Positions 1 to 9,593 of a stretch of 35,836 nucleotides of DNA are shown here, in pieces. The translations under genes and the position numbers were made by a program. The notes under the pieces are model-generated. The model was not told the origin of the DNA. It searched no databases and was given only the letters and a program-made list of their open reading frames with translations. The stretch is from CAZOZP01 sp964584325 (lineage in GTDB: Bacteria; Bacteroidota; Ignavibacteria; Ignavibacteriales; Melioribacteraceae). The DNA is taken from NCBI GenBank assembly GCA_964584325.1, contig CAZOZP010000037.1, forward strand, positions 1 through 35,836, read 5' to 3'. The first letter of the stretch is position 1. Every line of letters begins with the position of its first letter.

Positions 1-33
1 CTTTCTTCCTCAATGACAAATTTGGGTTAAAAT
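1..33. repeat. 33-bp inverted repeat, left copy (window end)
   Basis: The first 33 bases are the exact reverse complement of 35781-35813. The copy includes the stop codon of the adjacent minus-strand gene (27-29) and, read on the minus strand, a GAGGAAG purine tract that could be a ribosome binding site for a gene lying beyond the left edge. The match ends at position 34. Because this copy starts at base 1, the repeat may continue outside the window. Confidence 0.9.
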
Positions 34-1352
34 GATAAAGGATAAATAAAAGAAACTCTCGGTTCGATTTTCTTCTGCGGCTCGTATGAAATTATTCTGT
101 CGTCAGCATCTCTTACCGGCGTAAATGTCCAGTGGTAAACCATTGAAACAAGCAGATAAGACATTGGCTTGTAGCCTAACTCGGCATATAGATATGATCT
201 TTCATCTAAAGTGAATAAATCTTTTTCATCCTGAATGTTAACCTTGTCATAACCGGCTCTGGCAACGAATGACATATCTTCAGGAGAAATGTCTGTCTGA
301 AGATGAAGAATACCGCTTGTGGGGTAATCATCCAATCTCTGGTAGCTTCCGGTTATATCAAAAGTACCGAGAAGTCTTACAAGAAGCTCTCCGTAGAATC
401 CGTCTCCGATTTTCTGTGTGCTTTTGAGAATCTGCACTTTTGAAGCAGGAGCTCCACCGGCAAGACTGAATCTTTCAAGTTCATACATTGAATTGAAATA
501 TGATGGCAGATACTGATCTCCGTTAAATCTTCTTTCCAGTTTAGCTCTTACATCCACAAGACCTAATCCGTTAACCGAAGCAACAACTCCTGTTGCGGCT
601 CCGCTTCCGAAACTGATAATCTTATTGTAGTCAAAATACAAATCAAGATTAAACATTCCGGTGCTTACTACGGGAAGACCAATGTCAAAACCAATTATTG
701 AAAGGCTTCCTTCATCCTGTGTAACGTTAAGCTTTCCTTCAGCATCAAGCGTGCCTGCTGTTATGCCGGCATTTTCATGGAAATCAGTGGCAAATGTAGC
801 ACCAACTTCTAAATTACCTATTACAGGCACTGCTGCAAGATCAGTAAACTGCAGTGGACGAACATAGCCTCTTAATCCGAGAACTCCGCCTTCACCGAAA
901 CTTCCGTAAACTGATTCAAAGCCGAATTTTGAGAAATCAACATCAAATTCCAATCCGATTTTCCTTGTATCGAAACTCGGGCTATTGTTATACATATACA
1001 TCACTGTACCATGCCCAAGTGTTGCATAATCAAGTGCACCGAGGCGAACATATACCGGATCTTTCTTCTGGCCATACCTTGCATATCTTATTATGCTCAG
1101 GTAGTCTGATGTTTCGTTAAAATTTTCTTTTCTGAGTTTGCCCTTTGAATCGAATTCAAGATTCAGATCGAGACCTACTCCGAAATTTGCGAACCCGAAT
1201 TCAGGCATCATCCTAACAGTATAATGTGGATTTCCGTCTATCCAGGTTAAACCCATACCGCCGGTTAAAATACCTTCATTGGCTTTGGGCTGTGAAAACT
1301 GTCCCCAAGTTATTGCGGAAACAATAAATAGTAAAAATGCTGTCTTTTTCAT
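27..1352 (-). CDS. Outer-membrane beta-barrel protein (unknown function)
   Basis: The 441-aa protein begins with a short Lys-containing N-terminus, a hydrophobic segment and a likely signal peptidase site around residues 17-18 (ITWGQ). The rest is an alternation of aromatic and glycine residues typical of a porin-like barrel, with beta strands such as NFGVGLDLNLEF and a terminal Phe (YPLSF), the usual signature of barrels inserted by BamA. The ATG is preceded by AGGAAG at good spacing. It lies 17 bases downstream of the C25/PorU-like gene, so the two are probably co-transcribed and this barrel could serve the same surface pathway. It does not look like PorV (no SMGGA-type N-terminal motif). 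No specific function can be assigned from sequence. Confidence 0.8.
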   Translation of the reverse strand: MKKTAFLLFIVSAITWGQFSQPKANEGILTGGMGLTWIDGNPHYTVRMMPEFGFANFGVGLDLNLEFDSKGKLRKENFNETSDYLSIIRYARYGQKKDPVYVRLGALDYATLGHGTVMYMYNNSPSFDTRKIGLEFDVDFSKFGFESVYGSFGEGGVLGLRGYVRPLQFTDLAAVPVIGNLEVGATFATDFHENAGITAGTLDAEGKLNVTQDEGSLSIIGFDIGLPVVSTGMFNLDLYFDYNKIISFGSGAATGVVASVNGLGLVDVRAKLERRFNGDQYLPSYFNSMYELERFSLAGGAPASKVQILKSTQKIGDGFYGELLVRLLGTFDITGSYQRLDDYPTSGILHLQTDISPEDMSFVARAGYDKVNIQDEKDLFTLDERSYLYAELGYKPMSYLLVSMVYHWTFTPVRDADDRIISYEPQKKIEPRVSFIYPLSF

Positions 1353-1369
1353 TTTCTTCCTGTGTTTAT

Positions 1370-4300
1370 TTAACGAACAATTGATAACTTCTGTATTCTG
1401 CTCTCAGTTTTATCACCTTTTTTAAGGATTACCTTATAAAGATATGTACCGTTGGCAATATCGTTTCCGTCTTCATCCTTCCCGTTCCAGTATATTTTGT
1501 TAAAGTCGCTTTTTAAGTCAGCAGAATTTAACGAAATTTTCTTAATTAATCTTCCTGCTACTGTAAATATTCTAATGGACATCTCATCCGGTACTTGAGT
1601 AAGTTTAAATGTAAAATGAGTTTCGCCCTTACACGGATTAGGATAATTAAACAGATCAATTAGTTTAACACCGGAATCAACAATAAAATTTACTTCCTTA
1701 TATCTGAGCATCCCCAGCCCTTCCTTTGCTTCAACTGTAAGAGTATAGGTTGAATCCGTGAGAACCGGTTTTGTATAGTAGAATCTTTTTCGCTGAATTG
1801 AATCTGTTACCATTGAATCAGCGGCTAAAACTCTATCGTTAAGCTTGAATAATACAGCCGAATTGTCTTCAATCGGAAATTCGAAAGGATAGCTGAAATC
1901 TATTTCAATCTGCGGATTGCTCGAAACGTATTCTCCGTTGAATAATTCTCTTCCGTCAATTTTTACTGTAAACGAACTTTCACTAACGCTTACAATTGAA
2001 GTATCCTTAATAATATAGAAAGGAAATACATAAGTGTTATTGTCTTCATATATTTCATCTACACTATTCAATGCATCAGTAATAATTTCAAACGAAGTGT
2101 TCCCGTATCCGTCATCGTAATTAAAACCGTAATCGTATTCAAGAGTTAATGATGAATCTTTTTTTAGTCCGGGAATCTCCTTCTCAATAAGCAGCCTTTT
2201 TGTGTTGTCTTCCTTAACGAAATTAATCCTGACTGTGAAACTATCAGCATCAGCTCCGCCGGCATTAAATACTTTTAGTTTTAAGGAATTTGATTTACCC
2301 TGAAATATTGTATCTGATGCCGTAACAGTCTGATAATTTGCACCCAGTTCAGGCAAAAGTGAAAAAGTTGCCTGTAGTCCCGACAATTCAGGCGACAAGC
2401 CTTCCGGAGATCTGTACATATCTCCTGCAATTTTAAGTTTTCTGTAGATTTTTGCATCGATACTTGAAATATCCGCTTCTCCTGCAGAAAGATCAAGCAG
2501 TCCGAGTGTATCTGTCAGTCCGTCTTTTTTCATACCGTACAGATTATACTTAATTTCAGAACCTGCCGGTTTTGTTTCATCTATCGTAACGTGTTTCCAC
2601 TCTGATGCCGGACCGAATTCACGGGTAATGAAATTGGCAGAATCCAGAGGAATGTAATAAGTTGTATCTATTTCAACTCTGCCTCCGTATGGTTTAGAAA
2701 ATGCTTCAGGAACAGAACCAACCGGTGCCCCTTTTTTCCCGATAATCGCCCAGGAACCTGTAAACACCAAACTATCTATATATTTACTGCCTAAATTTCT
2801 AAGTCTATCACGTAAAGTTGCATCAGTTATCAAGCCATCATTTGAAACTGCAATCACTATCAAATCATTTTCTGAAGCAGCGTCAAGTAAACTAATATAA
2901 TTAGTAATAGCTACAGCGCCACTTGAAACGTTAAAATATCCATATTGCTTAAATTCATAGGTGGAATCATCAAAAACAACTACATGATGAGCTCGCAGAT
3001 TACCCGAGGGAATATAGTTTTGTCCGTTTTTCTCAATACTTGCAGTTGTACCATCATAAAAACCCGCAGAAATTGCCTTTATCTGTATAGCAAGTTCGCC
3101 AATATTAACTTTATTATCTTTTATTTGTAAATCTTTTCCATCAAAAACTGCATAGCCAATGCTGTCTTGAACAGAAAAGCCATATTCCTGCCCCTTAATA
3201 AAAGAAAAAATGTTTCCCCAGGAATTCGCTCCTTTTACTTTTGCACGTAACCAATAGCGTTTTCCGTTTTCAAGAGATGAAAGAGCTAATTCTGTTCGGA
3301 AAGTATCTGCCTGCATTTCAGATAAGGAAGCACCTGTAAATTCTGCATTTTCCGAAATTTCTATCTGGAAGATTTCAGATGCAGGCCTCCGTGAAGGATT
3401 AATCAGAAATGTGCTGTCAGGCATAAGGTTATCGCTTTGATCTGCAATAGCCGTTCTGTAAGAAAAACTTGAAACATTGTACAGCACTTCGGCAAAGTTG
3501 TCACTTTTGCTTAATTCGTCAATCAGGTTATCCGGATCAAGAGAGACTGATAATTTGTGCAGGCCTGATTTACCAAGTATCGGGATATTCTGTTTTATTG
3601 TGCTTTTATATAATGGCATAGGAATCATAACTGAAGCAGAATAATTAAGCGTGTCCATAGTGAAATCGTCGATTTTTACAATCACGGAATCGCTTCCTAC
3701 TTTCCCGAAATTAAAAACATCGATACTGATTTCTGTGCTGTCTCTGTTATCAATCAAAGTGTTTTTGTCTGTGATTACCGATGATTCCGCCACCATTAAA
3801 TTTGGTTTGGGAGGAACCGGCAGTTTAATAATAGGATCTCCCAAAAAAGAATTTGTTAATGCAAATAAATAAACTGTACCTGAATATGGGTTATTCTGAT
3901 ATAATTCTCTTTTGGCAAAAGTAAGAGCTTTGCTTATTGTTACAACTGAATCTCTAAGAATATTTCTGTAAAATATCTGTGGTGCTGTTGTTGCCGTTGA
4001 AAAGAATCCTAAAGAAGCATTACCAATGTATCCAATTGCAGAGCCGTTCGGATCAAGCAGAAACAGCTGCGAAAAAGATAATATATCGGGTTCGGCAAAT
4101 TTGCCTGTCGAACAACCGAAATCAGTGATTAGGGGATATCTGCCTTCAGTATTTTTTAACTGAGAAACTGAAGTTATGGAATTATCCCAGGTTTGGGTAC
4201 CGGAATGACCGATATAAGAAATAAATAACGAACCTTTGTTTATTGTAGAAGAAATTTCTGCATTTGTATAAGGACCGAAATTGCTTACAGGTGAAATTGT

Positions 4301-6592
4301 TTTATAAAAATGCATCCGGGTTCCGCCAACAGGTGCGGGATCAACATAATTATTTATTATGAAATCATTAATTCCTTTAAGCTGGTTCAATTCTGACTGG
4401 CTGTCGCCCTTTCCGCCTGAAAAGAATATATATCTTTTATTCCATTCATTATAGGGCTGTTGAACATAATCTCTGTGTTTGGCAAAATAAAATTCAAATT
4501 CCTGATTGCTTCTTACAGGAATTCTGCCGATGAACATCTGAGGATTATATAGAATAAGAGAATCCCAGGTTACAAACCAGTTATCGCTTACAGGAGCCCC
4601 AAATGACGGTACATCATTATAGACCGGCGGAGCTCCCCGGTATTTGGCTTTGTTTCCATGGTAATCATAAGTGGCATTGCCAATAAGACACACATATTCA
4701 GGAAGCGGAGTCTGCCAGTTTGAGTTTGCTGCCTGAAGAAAATCCCTTATACTTTCGGGATTAAAATAACCGTAAGCAAATTCATCATAGATATCGTGAA
4801 CATCTATTACTTTTGCTTCAACATCATAACTGTCTGATATAAACTGTACATATTCTTCTGCTTTCTGCAAATACTTCTTATGAGTTATGGCTAAATAGTC
4901 AGCTTTATTTTGCACATTTCTGAGATTAGTGAATTGTTTTGCATAATAGAATTTTGGTTTAAGAATTTTTGAAACTGATGAAATTGCAAATATGCTGTTT
5001 GCATCAAGCGTATCTGCAACATAGAGAGAATCAGTCCTGCGTGTAAGTTTATATTTAACCGGATTTTTATCGTATTTCCAGAACGAATAATCATTTGTTT
5101 TAAGGTTAAACGGAATAAAGCCGTGAACTTCCCTTCCAACTGTTCTCGTAAATTTAAATAGGAGTGAATCATTAATCATCTTTATATACCTTGGATATTC
5201 TAACTCTGTCCAATCGATAGAGGAAGAATTAACGGTATTTCCGGCAACGGGATACGAAAATATCTTTACAGTATTGTTACCATTAACAAGCTTTGAAGAG
5301 GAGAATGATGCTTCCATAACAACTCTTTGATATTTGTTTATCCAAGTAGAATCATAAACTTCAGGATAACTGTTTATTCCGATAGCTAATAAATGAGCTT
5401 TTGTCGATATTGATGAAGCGTAATCCATAATTTTAGAATAAACAAATGCCGATTGATCCGGATAAATATTGGAAAGTGATAACACAATGTTTCTTGTTCC
5501 TACCGGGATTGATATATCTATCCAAGTTTTATTGTCAATTTGGAAAGGTTTTTCTCTTTCTACCTGATCTTGCATAGGATAGTCGTACCAGTTATTAATT
5601 TCTCTTCGGGCTATTTCATAATAATATCTTAAAGTGTCAGGTAAAATTTGGATATCTAAATCATTTTTTACTTTAACCCTCAACCCAATATCCCCACCCC
5701 AGGTTAAGAAATAAGCTGTAGTATCAGTATATTGACCTAAATACTCATTATAAGGCTCATTATATGCGTTAATATCTCTATGCTTTCCACCCATATTTCG
5801 GATACCAAAAAACTCGATGAAATCACCGACATCAAATATGGCATCATCTTCACCTTCGAGAAATATCGGCACTTCAAGTCCCTTATTGTAAACCTTAATT
5901 GTTTTAGGATTAATAACAGTAGGATCAATGCCTTGATTCTGCAGATCGTTGTAATTAATTCTATATATTCCGTCTTTAGCCGTACCAAATTTTAAGTATG
6001 TCTGATTATAATTAAACCATTCTTCAGCTCCGTCAGATTTTCTTAGAACCGGAATTGTTTGCAACTGATTAGCAGTTTTTCTGTTAACAGCACTTGTTGT
6101 CCCTTCAACATTCAATTTAGTTTGTTGTGTAAAATTTTCTCCTTTCCACTCTGCCTTTATGCTTATTTTTTTTACAATTCTTAATTCATTTAAATTATTT
6201 ATTATTAATCTTGGAATTTCTAAAACCGCACAATAATTTTTTCCGACATGAGTATATCCCTTGATTCTATAATTGCCGAGATTTCTTATTTCAGAAACTG
6301 TCCTTAAATATATTTCATCACTTAATTTATCGCCAAATAATGATTTCGGATCGAATTCGGCATCTTCAAGAATTCTGATTTCAAAATTGGATTTTGAATT
6401 ATATGGAACTGCAAAATCAACCAAAAACGAATAACTTACTGCATCATCAATTTCTGAGAACAAATTACCGTGAAAACCCGGATCAATAATTACTTCCGAA
6501 TATCCCGGACCTGAGTATTCCTCAATAACTCTGTACTGAGAAAATATCTTAATCGAAAATAATATTACAAGTATCAATAATTTATATTTCAT
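1370..6592 (-). CDS. Gingipain-family (C25) cysteine peptidase-like protein with T9SS C-terminal domain, PorU-like
   Basis: This 1740-aa secreted protein has a signal peptide in residues 1-18 (MKYKLLILVILFSIKIFS). The start at 6592 is preferred over a further ATG at 6655 because only it puts the signal peptide at the N-terminus. An N-terminal region carries YLKFGTAKDGIYRI and DVGDFIEFFG, as in PorU-type proteins. The C25 peptidase region follows, with candidate catalytic His796 in YIGHSG and Cys827 in DFGCSTG, a spacing close to that of gingipains. Two CARDB-like stretches come next (FNFGKVGSDSVIVKI; FNAGGADADSFTV). The last ~97 residues (NYPNPCKGE, WNGKDEDGNDIANGTYLYKV) form a FlgD-like, T9SS-type C-terminal domain. 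PorU of Porphyromonas is the type IX sortase and is about 1160 aa, so this one is much longer. It may be the sortase or a related surface peptidase; neighbours do not decide it. Confidence 0.85.
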   Translation of the reverse strand: MKYKLLILVILFSIKIFSQYRVIEEYSGPGYSEVIIDPGFHGNLFSEIDDAVSYSFLVDFAVPYNSKSNFEIRILEDAEFDPKSLFGDKLSDEIYLRTVSEIRNLGNYRIKGYTHVGKNYCAVLEIPRLIINNLNELRIVKKISIKAEWKGENFTQQTKLNVEGTTSAVNRKTANQLQTIPVLRKSDGAEEWFNYNQTYLKFGTAKDGIYRINYNDLQNQGIDPTVINPKTIKVYNKGLEVPIFLEGEDDAIFDVGDFIEFFGIRNMGGKHRDINAYNEPYNEYLGQYTDTTAYFLTWGGDIGLRVKVKNDLDIQILPDTLRYYYEIARREINNWYDYPMQDQVEREKPFQIDNKTWIDISIPVGTRNIVLSLSNIYPDQSAFVYSKIMDYASSISTKAHLLAIGINSYPEVYDSTWINKYQRVVMEASFSSSKLVNGNNTVKIFSYPVAGNTVNSSSIDWTELEYPRYIKMINDSLLFKFTRTVGREVHGFIPFNLKTNDYSFWKYDKNPVKYKLTRRTDSLYVADTLDANSIFAISSVSKILKPKFYYAKQFTNLRNVQNKADYLAITHKKYLQKAEEYVQFISDSYDVEAKVIDVHDIYDEFAYGYFNPESIRDFLQAANSNWQTPLPEYVCLIGNATYDYHGNKAKYRGAPPVYNDVPSFGAPVSDNWFVTWDSLILYNPQMFIGRIPVRSNQEFEFYFAKHRDYVQQPYNEWNKRYIFFSGGKGDSQSELNQLKGINDFIINNYVDPAPVGGTRMHFYKTISPVSNFGPYTNAEISSTINKGSLFISYIGHSGTQTWDNSITSVSQLKNTEGRYPLITDFGCSTGKFAEPDILSFSQLFLLDPNGSAIGYIGNASLGFFSTATTAPQIFYRNILRDSVVTISKALTFAKRELYQNNPYSGTVYLFALTNSFLGDPIIKLPVPPKPNLMVAESSVITDKNTLIDNRDSTEISIDVFNFGKVGSDSVIVKIDDFTMDTLNYSASVMIPMPLYKSTIKQNIPILGKSGLHKLSVSLDPDNLIDELSKSDNFAEVLYNVSSFSYRTAIADQSDNLMPDSTFLINPSRRPASEIFQIEISENAEFTGASLSEMQADTFRTELALSSLENGKRYWLRAKVKGANSWGNIFSFIKGQEYGFSVQDSIGYAVFDGKDLQIKDNKVNIGELAIQIKAISAGFYDGTTASIEKNGQNYIPSGNLRAHHVVVFDDSTYEFKQYGYFNVSSGAVAITNYISLLDAASENDLIVIAVSNDGLITDATLRDRLRNLGSKYIDSLVFTGSWAIIGKKGAPVGSVPEAFSKPYGGRVEIDTTYYIPLDSANFITREFGPASEWKHVTIDETKPAGSEIKYNLYGMKKDGLTDTLGLLDLSAGEADISSIDAKIYRKLKIAGDMYRSPEGLSPELSGLQATFSLLPELGANYQTVTASDTIFQGKSNSLKLKVFNAGGADADSFTVRINFVKEDNTKRLLIEKEIPGLKKDSSLTLEYDYGFNYDDGYGNTSFEIITDALNSVDEIYEDNNTYVFPFYIIKDTSIVSVSESSFTVKIDGRELFNGEYVSSNPQIEIDFSYPFEFPIEDNSAVLFKLNDRVLAADSMVTDSIQRKRFYYTKPVLTDSTYTLTVEAKEGLGMLRYKEVNFIVDSGVKLIDLFNYPNPCKGETHFTFKLTQVPDEMSIRIFTVAGRLIKKISLNSADLKSDFNKIYWNGKDEDGNDIANGTYLYKVILKKGDKTESRIQKLSIVR

Positions 6593-6617
6593 CGATTTTT
6601 CCGTTATTTTAATTAAA

Positions 6618-7424
6618 ATGATTTTAAATTTACTTGAAAACAATATGACACGCAATAATAGAAATGATAATCAAGGTCAGCATTTGATGTTAATTCCGTT
6701 TCTTGAAACAAATATCACAAATCCTATGGTTATGTTTGAAGGAATGTTAGCCTCGGGAATTCCGAATTTGGTAATAACTGTTAATTTGGATTTTTTGCGA
6801 ATATGCTCTGTTGACTCTGAGTTTTATTCTGTGTGCAAAAGCAATGAATATAATTTGATTGACGGATTCGGTATAAAATATTTGCTTCAATTAAAATACA
6901 GAAAAAGATTTGAAGTTTTTACAGGTAATGATGTTTTCAGATATCTTCTTGAATTCGGGAATAACAATAAATTGAGTATTGCAGTTGTCGGAGCTGATCA
7001 AAATACATTAGACATAGTATCAGAGAAAATCAAGAACAGCTTTCCTGATCTGAATATTGCCTTAATTGAAAGTCCGCCTATGTACTTTGAACAAGACAGT
7101 GAATTAAATCTTCAAATAATCGAGAAACTTATGAATACTCATCCGGATATTCTTGTTATAGCTCTGGGTTGTCCGCGTCAGGAAAAATGGCTCTTCAATA
7201 ATATGGTAAATATCGGCGCTAAAATAAATGTTGGAGTTGGAGCTGCACTTGAGTTTTACGCAGGGACAAAGAAACGCGCTCCTGTTATATTTCGTAAATC
7301 CGGTTTTGAATGGTTGTGGAGACTCGCTTCAGAACCCAACCGTCTTTACAGAAGATACATCATTAATGATTTTCCGTTTTTTATTAAATCCTGTTTTAGT
7401 ATTATTTTCAGAAAAGAATTCTAA
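6618..7424 (+). CDS. WecG/TagA/CpsF-family glycosyltransferase (GT26)
   Basis: The family transfers N-acetylmannosamine-type sugars onto lipid-linked intermediates for surface polymers, on the cytoplasmic membrane face. Visible family motifs are TVNLDFL (54-60), IDGFGI (81-86, with the conserved Asp), ALGCPRQEKW (182-191), GVGAALEFYAG (206-216), and a C-terminal GFEWLWRL...RLYRRY segment, which in this family is a membrane-binding appendage. The start is uncertain. ATGs at 6618, 6645 and 6687 are all in frame; the one at 6687 gives 245 aa, the usual family length, has an AAGGT tract upstream and leaves room for a divergent promoter. It is divergent from the C25 gene and lies just outside the main glycan cluster, to which it probably contributes. 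Confidence 0.9.
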   Translation: MILNLLENNMTRNNRNDNQGQHLMLIPFLETNITNPMVMFEGMLASGIPNLVITVNLDFLRICSVDSEFYSVCKSNEYNLIDGFGIKYLLQLKYRKRFEVFTGNDVFRYLLEFGNNNKLSIAVVGADQNTLDIVSEKIKNSFPDLNIALIESPPMYFEQDSELNLQIIEKLMNTHPDILVIALGCPRQEKWLFNNMVNIGAKINVGVGAALEFYAGTKKRAPVIFRKSGFEWLWRLASEPNRLYRRYIINDFPFFIKSCFSIIFRKEF

Positions 7425-7564
7425 GGCTAACAATATTTACTTATTTTTTTTGCTAACAATAGCTGCATTATATTTTTATTTTGAATTTCAAATTTTTATA
7501 TTTGAAGAGGCATTTATTACGGGCAATTAACACTCTTCAACAAGAGTTAAAATAGGGAGTAACT

Positions 7565-8317
7565 ATGTACGGGTTCAAAGCTTTAAGAATCTCGAAATTA
7601 TTTATGAGTATTATGGCTATTTCTTTTCTTGTAATTCTGGTTTTGATTTCAAGCAATGTTTTTTTTGACTCATTACTTGAAAAACAAACCGCAGGGGATA
7701 CAATAACTGAAATTGAAAGCAAGTTTATGCTGATATTTAAAGATTACGCAGGAATTTCCGAGCTGATTCTTTTTTCAATTATATATTTAATTCTTGTTGC
7801 ATGGTTTTTCAGGGCGTATAAAAATCTTAAAGCATTAGGGGCCAATGATATTGTTGTTAGTCCGACAGTTGCTTCTTTAACTTTTTTCGTTCCCGGAGTT
7901 AATCTTATTGCTCCGATAATGTTCTTTCAGAAAATCTGGCAATGGAGCTGGTATTATGTTAACCGCGGAAGATCAAGCCATCTTCGCCCGAATTTTCTTT
8001 TACCGGCATCCTGGTGGATTTTATTTATTTTTGTTAATATTCTGGTAATGTATTCATCTTATCAGCTTGTATATAATTCTCCCGAAGTAATTGCTTCAAG
8101 CACGCTTTCGTTAAATTTTTGGGCTGATATTGTGTTTGCAGTCTATCTTATAATCGGGATAATAACAGTTTATAAAGTTTACGGCTGGCAGGAAGTTAAG
8201 GCAAAGGAAATTCAGAGTGAAATGGTTTTTCTTTCAAACAATGATGCACAAAATGCAAATGCCAAAATACTTGAATATGAAAAGCTTTATTCTGATTATA
8301 GAAAGACAAAATTTTGA
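7565..8317 (+). CDS. DUF4328 domain-containing membrane protein
   Basis: The 250-aa protein has about four to five membrane segments (roughly residues 10-31, 63-82, 100-120, 145-168 and 188-207). Between them it has the features I associate with DUF4328: WFFRAYKNLKALGA, then a Pro-rich FFVPGVNLIAPI and WQWSWYYVNRG followed by PASWWILF. The family has no established function. AGGGAG sits 5 bases before the ATG, which fixes the start. The soluble C-terminal tail (about 208-250) is charged. It is separated from the upstream glycosyltransferase by 140 bp that contain no gene I can support, only a short imperfect hairpin. Confidence 0.8.
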   Translation: MYGFKALRISKLFMSIMAISFLVILVLISSNVFFDSLLEKQTAGDTITEIESKFMLIFKDYAGISELILFSIIYLILVAWFFRAYKNLKALGANDIVVSPTVASLTFFVPGVNLIAPIMFFQKIWQWSWYYVNRGRSSHLRPNFLLPASWWILFIFVNILVMYSSYQLVYNSPEVIASSTLSLNFWADIVFAVYLIIGIITVYKVYGWQEVKAKEIQSEMVFLSNNDAQNANAKILEYEKLYSDYRKTKF

Positions 8318-8326
8318 TTAGTTTTA

Positions 8327-8569
8327 ATGAATAAAAAAATCAAAAATTTCCTTAAATATATTCATCCCGGATATAAAAAATTATATCTGGAGTATGATAT
8401 TAATCTTTCTCCACGATATAGTTTTAATAAACCGCATAAAGAATTACATAGAATAATAGAACGAGACAAAAATCGATATCATGAAATTCTGACTAAAATT
8501 AAAAAATTGAATATGATTATTTATTTTCATCGAGTATCTTATTATAAAAATTTAAGTATTCGGAAATAG
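8327..8569 (+). CDS. Small basic protein, probably a truncated gene remnant
   Basis: An 80-aa basic, Tyr- and Lys-rich protein without membrane segments. Residues 10-55 (IHPGYKKLYLEYD, SPRYSFNKPHKEL, IIERDKNRYHEIL) read like the N-terminus of a larger protein of the kind found in polysaccharide clusters. The last 17 codons run antisense into the 3' end of the neighbouring glycosyltransferase gene (8517-9593) and look like chance read-through. There is no clear ribosome binding site. I infer the left fragment of a gene cut when the minus-strand glycan cluster was joined here. A real small protein cannot be ruled out. Confidence 0.4.
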   Translation: MNKKIKNFLKYIHPGYKKLYLEYDINLSPRYSFNKPHKELHRIIERDKNRYHEILTKIKKLNMIIYFHRVSYYKNLSIRK

Positions 8570-9593
8570 AATTTTTAATATCGTACTTTTGTGCCGTCTT
8601 CTTTGCATTCTCAATCATCCCCACATTTATCCCGTTTTCCATAATCTCTTTAATTGTTTCTGCAATTTCTGTTTCAGAAAAAGGATTAACCAAATATCCG
8701 TTTACTCTGTCTTCGATAATATCCGGAATACCACCTACTTTTGTTGCGATAACAATAACCTCGTGATCCATTGCTTCATAAATAACCAAAGGAGACCCCT
8801 CTGCGCCGATAGACGGAAGTACCAAAAGATCAATTTCTTTATAAAAATCAATTGGGTCATCATCCCATTCTATAAACTCAACAAATTCTGTAATATTAAG
8901 TTTATTAACTTCATAAAGATAATTTTTGTACTCAGGTCCATTCCCTTTTATTCTGAATCTAACGTTGTATTTTTTTAGCAATGCGGCTGCTTTAATTAGA
9001 TAAATGACACCCTTTTCATGTACAAACCTTCCTAAATAACCAACAATAAAACTTTCGGAATTATTCTTTTTTGTTTTTATTAACTCTTCTTTTAATAGTT
9101 TTATCCCGTAATTAATCCGAAGAGTATTATTAGTGCAAAATCCTTCTTGTTCAACAAGATTTTTATATACAGAATCTGTAATTGCTATAGAATAATCAGG
9201 TTTTACAAATTTGGATTTATTATCTTGGAATACATTAACCGCTGTATATACAGTAATTAATGGTCTAATTAAACTTAGAATTTTCATCAATGGTAAAAAT
9301 ATTCTGTGATGCGAATGTATCACAGTTATATTTTTATTTTTTATAAATCTATTCAGAAAATAAAGGCATTTTATAAATTTAAATAACTGCCCTATATTGC
9401 TAAAATTTACCGCTATTCCGGAAATGTTAGAACCTGCAAGATAACCGGCCAAATTATTATTTATAGATCCCAAATAAACTTCTTTAAATTCCGGAGCAAT
9501 ACCATTAGCCAATTCTACTGCAAACCTTTCTGCACCGCCAAAAACATTTCCTTTTACTAAATAAAGAATACTAATATTTTTCAAGGAATTCAT
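8517..9593 (-). CDS. Glycosyltransferase family 4 (GT-B)
   Basis: A 358-aa cytoplasmic retaining glycosyltransferase using a nucleotide sugar. The N-terminal acceptor domain has GGAERFAVELA and VIHSHHR. The C-terminal donor domain has GYLGRFVHEKGV and the EX7E motif EGSPLVIYE, followed by GGIPDII and NGYLVNP, all standard for GT4. Its ATG overlaps the stop of the upstream gene by 4 bases (ATGA), indicating translational coupling. It is the last gene of the minus-strand cluster. Sugar and linkage cannot be read from sequence. Confidence 0.93.
   Translation of the reverse strand: MNSLKNISILYLVKGNVFGGAERFAVELANGIAPEFKEVYLGSINNNLAGYLAGSNISGIAVNFSNIGQLFKFIKCLYFLNRFIKNKNITVIHSHHRIFLPLMKILSLIRPLITVYTAVNVFQDNKSKFVKPDYSIAITDSVYKNLVEQEGFCTNNTLRINYGIKLLKEELIKTKKNNSESFIVGYLGRFVHEKGVIYLIKAAALLKKYNVRFRIKGNGPEYKNYLYEVNKLNITEFVEFIEWDDDPIDFYKEIDLLVLPSIGAEGSPLVIYEAMDHEVIVIATKVGGIPDIIEDRVNGYLVNPFSETEIAETIKEIMENGINVGMIENAKKTAQKYDIKNSISEYLNFYNKILDENK

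Noticed and set aside
661..1120. Two plus-strand open frames of 68 and 88 codons
   Set aside because: They are antisense to the barrel gene, have no ribosome sites and show no protein-like pattern.
7228..7530. A 100-codon plus-strand frame overlapping the end of the WecG-family gene
   Set aside because: Its first two thirds are a frame shift of a gene with clear motifs; the remainder is A/T-rich low-complexity sequence.
7425..7564. Terminator between the WecG-family gene and the DUF4328 gene
   Set aside because: The only inverted repeat (around 7530-7549) is short and mismatched and is not followed by a T run.
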